DNA of 64,000 bases. Source: Glandiceps talaboti. Lineage: Eukaryota; Hemichordata; Enteropneusta; Spengelidae. The stretch spans positions 8,637,475-8,701,474 of the forward strand of contig NC_135554.1 in the NCBI RefSeq assembly GCF_964340395.1, given 5' to 3'. The position numbers were made by a program, and so were the translations under genes. Under the pieces are notes generated by a model that saw only the letters and a program-made list of their open reading frames with translations, had not been told where the DNA came from and did not search any database. Below are positions 10,901-22,900 of the stretch, one piece after another; positions within the stretch are counted from its first letter, which is position 1, and every line of letters starts with the position of its first letter.

Positions 10901-13900
10901 TACCATCCAGAGACTTCGAGGGTGCAGACATCACGTTTCAGGTTGCAGGTGACAGTAATACCCTTGGTGTTGTGGACCTTGATGAGATCACCTTCACGGA
11001 CAACGGTTGTGTTGATGTGTTGGATTGGCAGTTCAACTGGGATATCAGCGAAGAGAACCTGTAACAGTAGAAAGCAAGAAATTTGTATTTATGAAATTTA
11101 TGTGATTCCAGAAATTTTTTTATGACTTAACAGACTTGAAGATCTATATATGTATTGAATTTGTTTTGATTATAGGTATAGAAAATGAATCATGTTGAAT
11201 TTTCAACCTATAAGATTACATGGTACCATCTTTCATTCCTATTGAATGAATTGTTTCACCCAAACAGCAAAATCTACACACTTTAAACCTGCTTTGTTAA
11301 CTGCATATTCAGTCACTGTTTCACCCAAACTTTGAAATACATACAATTTACAACTACTTTGCTAACTGCATGTTTTTCATAATATATATTGTACACTTAC
11401 GGTGAAGTCTGGGGAAATTTCAATTTCCTTGCCATGAGTGATAACAGTGAGAGACTTCTTGACTGGTTCTTGGGTATCTCTTTCGTAGTTGACAACAACG
11501 GTGAAGTTATCATCAATGAAGTCACGGGCAACAATGTAGCTGCAGGCACCGGCGAATTCATAGAATTTCTTGTCGAAGGTCATGTAGTGTTGTTGGCCAG
11601 CAATGACAGCATGGGCTGTTGAAGTGAAACAGTAACAGTAATTAGTATAACTATACAAGTTGATATATTAACAAAATGTTTAAGGTTTACTTTTGTATCT
11701 GCGATGACAGGAAGGGTCAAGAAAATTGATGGATTTTTAATCTAAGACAGGGCTCAAATTTAGCTTCTATGCTTGGTAGTCAGACTTAGCCAAAGTGAAC
11801 TATTTCAGCTACATTTTTATATTGTTTTCCCCTGATCTAACAGACTACCAGATTTGGTAGTATTGATAAACTGTATAGTTGTCTATGTGCCCTGGATTTC
11901 TGCTAATTTTTAGGCCCTGTTAGAGGATTATGCATGTTTACTTACATTTGAATGGTGGGATCCAGTTGTAGATATCAGTACTTGGTTTGAATCTGTACAA
12001 CATTTCAATCATATCCATGTCGAACATGTCATTCAGGTAAGTACCGTCCATGTCTGGCAGAGCAGTAAAGCTGTGCATCTGGACTGGCAGAGGGATGGTG
12101 ATGAAGATGTTGCCGTTTTCTGGTTCAAAGACGACGTATTTGTTCTTGAGTTCCTCTCTCATCTCTCTCATCATTTCCATGCCAGATCTCAAGGTGTTGT
12201 TGTACAATTCCTTGGCGTTCCTTTCAACTTCCCAGTAGTTCCATGCCCACTTAGCCTAGTGGTGAAAAATATCAGGTAGTTTAGTTCAGTCCATTGCTTA
12301 CATAACGACACTACTTATACAAGCTTACAGATGCTTCAAACAATGGGTCAGTATCAATGAATTGTTGGATCAAATATTGGTCACACCTAAACATAGGCAA
12401 TTTACAGTTGTTCATTGTAACAACTGGGTGTTCTATTTTTTACAAGCATGTAGCGCTAGATATGGCTTTTATGTTTTGTTTGCACTGTATTATTATAAGT
12501 TGAATTGGTAACATGTCAAAAAAAAAAAAAGAATGACAAAACTATGATTTATGACTCACCTCTTCAAAGACAATTTGTGGTACTTCCTTCAGTTTCAGAA
12601 GCTCCAAAAGTTCCTGTACCTCTTCCATACTCATGATTTCCATGTATTTCTGGTTGTATCTCATCTTCAGGTCATCACGGAATTCTTCGTATTGACTCTT
12701 GATCTCTTCATATCTGGTCATCATCTCTGTGCGGAGTTCTTCAATTCTCTGTTTCATCTCTTCGTACTGTGGTCTGTATTCCTCCTTGTACTCATTGATG
12801 ATTCTCTCAATCTTTTCCTTGATGTCTTCGTAGATCTTCTTGGCTTTTTCTCTAAGTTCGTAATATTTCTGCACGATTTGATTTCTTGTCTCATTGTATC
12901 TCTTCATGATTTCAGTTCTGGCCTTGTTGTAAACTTCAATGCCCTTGGCTCTGGTTTCTTCCCACTTCTGGGTGGCAATTTCCTTGGTCTCTTCCCACTT
13001 CTTGGTGAGTTTTGCCTTGGTTTCTTCATACTTCTGCATGAATTTTTCCCTGGCTTCCTCGTATCTTTCCATGAACTTGGCTCTGTATTCTTGCCACATT
13101 TCCATCATCTTTTCCATGGCTTCTTTACGGACCTCTTCCAATCTCATTCTGTACTCGTGAAGTTTAGCCTGAGTCTTGTTCTTCATTTCTTCCATTTTCA
13201 CTGTAAAAGTCAATTTTTAAAACGCCATTTAATCCAGCAAGTGTATGACATCAATAACAATCTCAAATGTGACCCAACACTTCTATTTACTAGGTGACAT
13301 CAACTACTGAAATATTCATTCACATAATCTGAAGATCATAAGTATAGATATAACCTATTCTCTTTTGGGAAAATAAGAGCAGTTCCCAGAAACACTATTT
13401 GCTCACTATAACCATTCTATCAATAGCTCAACTGAAAGCACCACCCTCCATCACAGCCACCCTAAATGATGACGACAACAACAACAACCCTACACTTACA
13501 TTTGATTTCTTGGTATTTTCTCAAGGTGGTGATCTTGATATGTTCAAATTTCTCTTCTAAGATCTCGGCATACTCCTCCCAGTATTCTCTAAGTTCTTCG
13601 TATTGTTCAGTCCAGTATTCCTTGATGTCTTCAAAGTCTTTCTCAGCCAGATCTGCAATATCTTCCAAGGCTTCCTTGATTTCATCAATGATTGGTCTGA
13701 TCTCTTCCTCGTAGAATTCCATGGAGCTCATCTTGACTTGTTCCCATTTCTCGTTGCAGTTGACCTTCAAGTTGTTCAGGTGTTTTTCTTGGAATCCCTT
13801 GAACTGTTCTGTGGCCTGTGTACGCATTTCCTGGTATTTAGCCTTGATTGTTTCCTTCATTTCTTCCAATTTTTCCTGGAAAATTGATACAAGAAGGTTA

Positions 13901-16900
13901 CAAAAGCTAGAAACACACAATTACTTTCTTAGATGCAATGTACTTCAATTTACTGTAAAATCTTTAAGAAAGCACATCCATATATGAAACCATTCCCCCT
14001 TCACTGAGTTTGAAACAATATTATAAATGTCATAACCATACATCAAACTAAAGCTCAAATCTGATTTACTGAAACTGTAAGCTTCATCTCCATAATTTCA
14101 AAATAAATATAATTTGAGATCAGAATGCCATTATTATTTTAATATTGCACACTGTATTCAGCGTTATTATGAAATTTTACCTTGTATTCTGGCTTCATTT
14201 CATGGTACACTTTCATGACCTTTTCTCTGATTTCTTCCATCAATTTTTCGACCTGGTCAATGCGGTGTTGGTTCTCTTCCTTTATTCTGCGGCCTTCATC
14301 CTGGGCATAGTAGTACATTTCCCAGTATTTCTCTTTGATGGATTGTACAACTTCCTTTCTCATGGTCTCGTTGATTTTACGGATTGATCTCAGAGTCATT
14401 TCCTGCAAGGAACCAATTATAAAAATTTATGTAAATTTTTGTCACAAAAATGTGAATTTTTTTAAATTCATTGCAGGTTAACATATTTTGTGAAATGTAA
14501 CAGCCATCACTTTCTAGAAAAAAAAACTTGTCTCTTGCCTTTTTGGGGGGCTATAATGAATCATTTTTATAATAAAATGAACAATTTGAAGAGATTAATT
14601 TACCTTGACTTCACGTGGCATCTCTGGACGCCAGTGGATGCGAGTGTACAAGATTTCTGAGGTGTTGAGACGAGTGGAGATCAAGGCATCGGTGATCTTC
14701 TCTCCATTGACGTTGCGATGGGCTCTGACTTCAACAGCTGTTTCATTCATGAATTGGGCAGTCAGACGAACGTAGTCCTCTGGTCTCTCTGTATACACAA
14801 TCAAAGAGTGAATATTAAAATTAATTACTACACACAAACAGTAAATATTAATGACAATTACAAAATGGCATTTAGGAAAAACTGAGAACTAAAAAAGTTC
14901 ACTCTGAGAGTCTGATTTTATAAATTAATGGTAGACTTGTACACAGGCTATGTAACTACGTACCGTGGTTGTGGTGGACAGTGACTTCAAAGAGACGAAG
15001 TTTAGTGTTGATTTCAAGACTGCTGCGGACTTCCTTCCAGTCATCATATTTGTTGTCAAGAGTCAGGTAATAATTGCAATATCCAGCAGTAGATCTGTTC
15101 TCAAACTTGCCAGTGATTTCAATGGTCTTGATTGGCAGCTCGGTCTACATGGGCAAGATAAAATATTCCATTAATTAATTAATATGAATATAGTATTTAA
15201 CTTTAAATGATAATTGATGGCAGTTTTCTTGAACACAGTATCAGTAAAAGTTAGTCAGATTTTAAAGTTATTTCCACAATCCGATACATTAAAACTGTTG
15301 TTTCATTTCATCACTACATGTAAGAAAGAGATATTTCATACCTTGATATTGAAAGATTTCTCGTCCTTGTTGAGTTCACCATTGAACTTGATGCTGTGGT
15401 ATCTTGTATCTTTCTTGTAGGTCATATCGAAAGAGCCATCACTCTTCTGTTGGTTGTTACCGATTTCGCTAAAAACAAAACACAAGAATAGTTTGTTACT
15501 ACATGATCCTAATTTACTGTGCATGGGCTTTTTATTCAGTGTTGACAAATTCTTCTTGGAAAATCAGTTTCAAAAGTTAACTTTTGATTGCCAATGAATG
15601 GGTTTTGACTCTATTCCATGGAAATGAGCTGAGGAAGGACAGGTTATACCTCAGCATTATCCATCAAAAACTGTTGGCTGTCGACCAATAAAATCGGATA
15701 TAGAGGAAAAAAATTACCTGTTCATTGCAAGATCAACGTTGTTTGACAGATGACGCATTTCAGTCTCTACTTTGTAGCGGAATTCAGTCTCGGTGGTAGA
15801 GTTGTGTACTTTGGCCTTGACGTAAATTTCCTTCTCCTTCTCGGGACTGTAGTCGATGGACAGCATGGTGTTGAACAATTCTGGGCCATTGAACAGCTTA
15901 GTTTCACTGGTCAGGTGCATGTCCTGTTGCAAAAGATACAATCATTATGTTTTTGAAAACATCCTGACCTACACAATCTAGTTTGTATCATCAGACAGGT
16001 ATAAAACATACAACAGTAGGTGAATGAAGTGAATTCTTCATGTTGGACATTTTTTGTTTTGAAAGTGAGCTCTCAATGCAATATTTGATAAATATGATTT
16101 TTGTAAGTGAATTCTCAACACTACATATCAATTTTGTAAGCATGTGGAAACCTAACTGCCATAAAAAGCTATTTTGAAATAGAGCCAACAAAGTGTTTCA
16201 AAAAAAAAAATAAATAAATAATTTACTCAGTCGAAAATAAAGAAAACAAAGTGTTTTGTCCAGGATATCATATATAAAATGGTGTGGAGACATACCTGTG
16301 TAAGTTCTGGGTGTGCAATAATAATGTCAACCAGATGGTGTCTCATCACATTACTGGTGTAGTTGTGGTAGATGGTCTCAATGCTGGTTTCCTTAACATC
16401 ATCCCATTTGTAGGTGATCTGTTAATAGAATTGTAAATATATGATGAATAAGGCTAAAATTCAAATTGTTTTAATGTACATCTTTCAAACTATAAAAGTA
16501 TGAATCCATTACAGTGTATGATAAAAAGATTTTTTTTTGCAACATAAGTCTGGGCTCAGAACAAAACCTTTCCATACTTCATAAATGTTAAAAAACTTTT
16601 TCAATAACAAATATTTTGTTGAAGAAGTTAATGAAAAATAATTCTTATATAATGCTATGTATTGCAACAGAATATATCAAACTGAAGTCTGAAAAGGAAC
16701 CCCCCCCCCCCACATGAATTAATAGGAAGTAACCCCTCCCCCCCCCCCCCCCCCAACCATGAAGTGATAGGAAGAAAGTAGCAGTACCTTATTTGATTTC
16801 ATTGTTGGTGAAAGGACAACCTGGAACATGACTTCTGGTTCTTGTGGGATCATGGTCAATTCCATAGGATGCTTCATTTTCAGTTCTACATCGTGTTCCA

Positions 16901-19900
16901 TTCTGTCAGATCGGATGGTACGTTCATATCTTCCTTCAACGGACAGTTGTTGGCTCTTGCGCTTGCGGCCCCATTTCATCTCAACATCACCATTGTAGCT
17001 ATCATCACTGCGTTCCCAGCTGCCATCAATCTCAACACCTCTCAATGGATGGTCCTTGGTCAGTGGAGTATCCAACTTCAAGTTGAATTCATTGCGGCGG
17101 GTTTCAGATTTGTCTAGGATTCTATGGGTGATTTCGAGTTCAATCTATAAAAAAAGATGTTAAAGTCATGTAAATATCTGCTGTAAAGTCTGCTTGAATT
17201 TCTTATGTATAATATATTTTTGTTGTGAAATAACATGTATTTTGTGAATATGCCATCTTTAATATATCAGAATTCAAGAACCTCTTTTTTGAAAGATTTT
17301 AACAAATTTCATAGTTTCCTGAAACTTGTAACTTTCCCTTAATTTCCTCAACAACTTTGCAGTTACATTATTTGAACATGAGTACTTGAGAAACAGTCCT
17401 GAAAGTTTCCTTTTTTGCAGTCAGTCAGTCAGTCAGTCAGTCATAATAGCTCACCTCATCATCAGATCTGCTGATCTTGCTTTCCAGACTGAAGTCAAGT
17501 TCGGTCTTCTCAAGGTGGAATTCAAAGTTTGTTGTTTCTTCACAGATGATTGGGCATGTCATCTTGAGAGTAGTATCATGAGCAAGTCTACGTGAGTTGG
17601 TGCGGTTGGTGTAGGTAGTCTCAACCATCAGCTTGCTGGCATAATCTACCTTCAGTTCCAATTCTTGGTTGAATTCCTGAGTACTTTTCTCAAGATTGTA
17701 GGTCAAGTCGATGAATTTCTTTGGGTGCATGATGGTGATGGTGGTTTCATGACGGGTCTTCTCATCTTCAATTGGTCTCTTGTTGTACAGAACTTCAGCA
17801 ATCATCTCTGTGTATGGATCCCATGTCATATCAACTCTGGTGTTCAAGTGGTTGGAGTTGTTCTCATGGTGGAAATTCATCACGATTTCACGGCTTGGGT
17901 GGACGAATCCAAGACTGGCATCATACTCGGTCTGGCTTCTTTGGCTCTTGTTGTTGAAGTTAAGAGTGACAGTCATTTGTTGTTCTGGGTGCCAGTTGAC
18001 CAGCCATTCACTGCTAAGCTCACGCTCAGACTTCTCAATGCCAAATTCAGTGGAGAAGGTACGTTCAGCTGTGCTGACTTCCAAAGATACTTCATGGTGC
18101 AGTTTGCTGCGGGTGGTGTAGTTTCCGTAGCCAATACCAAAGTTGAGTTCTCTCTTGTCACCAAATTCTGGAATCATTGCCAGTTGACTTCCCATCTCAT
18201 ACTCAGCAGTGGTGTTCTGGACGTAAGTGAAGAAGGTAAGTTGGCGTCTTGGCATGTTCAATTTCATCTCAACATCATGGCGGGTTAGTCCTTCCTCACC
18301 CTTGTTTTCATAATTTCCTTCTACAGAGAAAGATTTGCGTGGTGCATATTGGATGAAGACTTCAGCATCAGACTTCTTCTCATTCATTTCCAAAGTGGCG
18401 GTCATTTGCATGTCACGGAACAGACGGAATGGAGTATCGAATGTGACGGTGGCTTCATGGCTTCTCTTTCTTCTGTTGCTCTTGTTCTTGTAGTCAGCAC
18501 TGAAAGCAATTTCTCTATTTGGGGCATAAGTGAATTTCATCTCACCATTGATGTTGCTCTCGTCCTTCAAACCATTACCTTCAAGGATAATGTCACGGCC
18601 TGGATAGCTGAAGATAACCTTGCCATTGTGGTCGAATCTGAAGTTGTCAGAGTTGTTGTTGTATTCGCCTTGCAGTTTGATTTCCTTCTGGTTGTCCCAT
18701 TTGAAGGTGGTGGTAGATTCGTAGTTGTTAGCTGACACTTCTTCAAATTCATGTCTCAGTGAAACTTCACGGGATGGGATGTTGAATTTGACCAAACCAT
18801 TTACCTTCTTCAGAGTACGGGTCTCATTTCTCAGTTCGACGAGCATACTAACCTCCTTGCGGGGCTCGTACTTGATGTTCATCTGGGATTGCAAGAAGTG
18901 TCTGGTGTGTTCGTGGCTGGCATCCATGCTGAAGTCAAGGTTGCTGGCTGGGCGAGTAATGGCAAAGTTACCACTTCCCTTCTTGATGTAGATGTTGGTT
19001 TCATTCTTGATGTTCATGTTCAAAGTGAACTGTAAACAAAACATGCAAACAGTTTACTTAATGCCCTTAAACACAACTAGATATGCAGTAAAACAACAAC
19101 AATTCATGATCTGTACAGATGCATTTATTACTCCTGAGGAGGATTCTATGTCATTCATACAAAGAATAGAAAAACTGAGTGACTTTTCAATTTTACAACA
19201 GGTCCTGTTTCCTAAATATTTTTTTCTGGAACATAAAATCAGATAATCACCTTCTTGTTCTCATCTTGACATCTGTCCTTTCCAAGGCACAGGTGCAAGT
19301 CAATGCTACCTTCACGGCGTGGCTCATATTGCACAACAACCTGGCTCTCATAGTTGCTGTCTTCCCACTGTGACAATTCCTGGGAGATGGTGAAGTCATA
19401 ATGGTGCTTGCCCTAGAGTTAGAAACAATAACATTTTCTTTCGTCAATTAACATTCATTAACCATTTAAAAAGTTCTTTTTTTTAACGAAAAACAGACAC
19501 TGTATTTTTTTTTCAATTAACGTATGCATTTTAAACACAAACCATGCAACATACATGTTTTACAACCCAGCAAATCTACTGAAATTAAATAATCATTTTT
19601 TATCATACCAATGGTATCCACTGAGTTTTATTTATATCATCATAATACTACTTTAATCTTGTGAACTACAAAATACTAGGGTGTTTTTTTTCACTTTGAA
19701 ATATTGCATTTGCAGTTCAACTAAGTACAGCAAATATTGTGTCTAAGTGACTCACCTCGGCAGTCTTGTTAAGCAAAGTGTTCACGAAAACCATGGACTC
19801 AGTAGGCTTGTTCTTCAGAGTGTACTTGATGTCAATGTGAGATGACATAATTGTGGGGGTATGTGTCTGGGTAGTTCCAAACTCAAGTGTGATTTCAGGG

Positions 19901-22900
19901 TGAGTGAATGTCATATCACCATTATATTTGCCGTTGTTGTCAGTGGTGAAGCGAGCTGGGGTGGAGGGAAAAAAAACGAAGTTGAGAAAATTCAGTTTTT
20001 GTTAACCAAGATTGCAATTGTTTCATCAGTAACTGGTTCTGTATAAACACATTTAAGTGCTTTCTAGTTGTAACTTTTACTTTTTAAACAATAGTATATA
20101 AATTGGATAACAGGGTTGCTTTTGTTATCAAAATCCTGTTAAATTCAAAAAGACTTGCTGACTATTACAAACTTCTGTTCAGGTTTTATCCTAACATATG
20201 TCTATTTTGACAAATTTTCAAAACAAGTATTTGAAGTTGAAACACTTATGGATATCATTATTTCTGTTCTTGTAGTTGCTATGGTTATTTTAAGATATGA
20301 GAAGACTTCAACAGAAACATATTTTGAAATCTAATCCTAAAACCATTTAGGAGATGTAAGTTTGATTTGAAAGATGTAAAGTTTTGCTTACTTGAAAGAG
20401 TGACTGATTCTTCTCCAGATCTATCAAAGCTGAAGTAGGAAATGAGGCTACGCTGTGCTTCATGGGTGATGGTACCTCTCAGAGACACACTCTTCCTGTT
20501 TGGCAGGTGGACTTCAAAGCTTGGCAAGTAGCGAGTCTGGCTAGTGGTTCCTTCAATGGCGACTTGGGCATTGGTGCTGAAGCGTTTCTCGTTGTTGTAG
20601 TTGGCCTCAAATTCGACTCTCTTCAGAGCAGTTTCATTGATCAGCTTGTGGGTGAAGGAGATCATCTTGTGGAATCCTTCCAAAGTAAGATCAGCTTCCA
20701 GACTGTGTCTCATCTCCATGACGATGTTACTCTTGATGGCCAAGTGATGTTCCATGGCACCGTGGAGGGAAGTATCGATGTGCAGGTTGCTCCATCTAGC
20801 ACCGTTGATTCTGCTGGTGAAGACAATATCTTGTTCCTTAATTCCCTTAAGAGTAATGTCAGTGTTGATGTTTTGCCATGGCTCTCCACTGATGACGGTT
20901 GTGAGTCTGATGTCTTTCTCTCTAATGCCTTGCAGGGTGATACTGCCATCAAAGTTGCGCCAAGCCTCACCTCTAATTTCTGTTGAGAGAACTATTTCAT
21001 TCTCTCTAATGCCTCTCAGAGTGATGCTGCCACCAAAGTTGCGCCAAGCCTCACCTCTAATTTCTGTTGAGAGAACCATTTCATTCTCTCTGATGCCTCT
21101 CAGAGTGATACTGCCATCAAAGTTGCGCCATGCCTTGCCTTTCATGGAGGTTGAGATAAAGATTTCTTGTTCTCTGGCACCAGTAAGAGTGATGCTGCCA
21201 TCGAAGTTACGCCATACCTCACCACTAATGTCGGTTTCAAGAGTAATTTTGCGTTCAATAGCACCTTCAAGACTGATACTGCCTTGTAAACGGCTCCATC
21301 TTTCACCATTGATGTTGGTTGTGAGAATAATGTCATTTTCTCTGACTCCCTGGATGTCAAGGCGGCCTACAAATGACTTCCATGCTTCACCATCGATGTT
21401 TGTGGACACAGTGATGGGGTTTTCTCTAACACCTTCAACAGAGACTGAGCCATCAAAGTGTTTCCATGCTTCACCATTAATTCTTGTTGTCAAACGCATG
21501 CGGTTCTCTCTGACACCTTCAAGAACGACGGTAGCATCAAAATGCTCCCATGGTTCACCATTAATTGCTGTTGTCAAGACCATTGGGTTCGGTCTAACAC
21601 CTGCAAGAGTGACTGTGCCGTCAAATGTTTCCCATGCTTTACCACTCAATTTGGTTGAAAGAATGATGGGTTGATCTCTAACACCTTGGAGAGTAACACT
21701 TCCATCCAAGCGGCGTCCTTCTTCACCAGTAATGTCAGTTGATAGAACAATGTCAGTTGGTCTAACACCTTTAAGGGTAACACTACCTCTAAGGTATCTC
21801 ATTTTCTCACCATCTATGCGGGTTTCTAGAACTAAGTCTTCTCTCTTGATGCCAGCAACGGAGATGCGGCCATCAAAATGTTTGTCCTTCTCGCCATTCA
21901 GGTTAGTGCTGAGAATGATGTTGTTTCTTGTGACACCCTCAAGTGTGACGGTACCATCAAAGTGACTCCATCTTTCACCATTCATTGAGGTTGAAAGAAC
22001 CATGGGCCTCTTCCTGATTCCCTTGATGGTGATAGAACCATCAATCTTCTTCCATGCTTTACCATTCAAGGTAGTGGCAATGCTGATCTCATCATCTCTA
22101 ACACCATTCAAAGTAAGATGGGCATTCAAGTTGCGCCACTTCTCACCAGAAAGAGCGGTGGTCAAGACAATGTCTTTGTCAGTGACTCCCTTCAGAGACA
22201 TTTCTATGTCAAAGTGCTCATTCATTTCACCAGTCATGACAGTGTTGAAGACGATGTCTTTGTCAGTGACTCCCTTCAGGGACATCTCTAGGTTGAAGTT
22301 CTTATTCATTTCACCAGTCATGATGCTGTTGAAGACGATGTCCTGTTCCTTGATTCCCTTCAGAGTTGTATCAACTTTGAGGCTGCTCCACTTCTGACCT
22401 TCGATATTGGTGATCAGAGCAATTGGTCTTTCTCTGATTCCTTCGAGGGACATATCCAGATCCAACTTCCTCCATTTTTCACCACTGAGTGAACCACTGA
22501 ATTTGACATCATTTTCTCTGATACCCTTAAGAGTAATGTCTACGTTGATGTTGCGGCCCATCTCACCATTGATGTTAGCTGTCACAGCCATATCGTTGTC
22601 TCTGACACCACGGAGGGTCATGTCAACATCCAGACTGCTATCCTTCTGATGAGTGATAACACCAGTCAGGGTCTTGTCAACCTTGTTGGGGATACGGATT
22701 TCGAAAGTTGGCCTGAAGCGGACTGTCTGCCAGGATCTGTCAATTCCAACTTGGGCAATGGCAACGTATGGGGTGTTGTCATTGTAGTTGACACTAAACT
22801 CAGCTCTCTTGAGGTTGGTTTCGTTGGCCAATTTACCAATGAAGTGGCTCTTCTTGCCAAGACCTTCAAAGATCATGTCAACTTCCAAAGTACGTTGAGG

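Noticed and set aside
12551-13297. Plus-strand 248-codon frame rich in Phe and Leu
   Set aside because: Reverse complement of the Lys/Glu-rich helical exon 30, so the hydrophobic composition is an artefact.
20754-21674. Long plus-strand frame (306 codons) over apolipophorin exon 18
   Set aside because: Antisense shadow: the 84-bp repeat keeps the opposite strand free of stops in the same periodic way. The minus strand has correct splice sites and family motifs.
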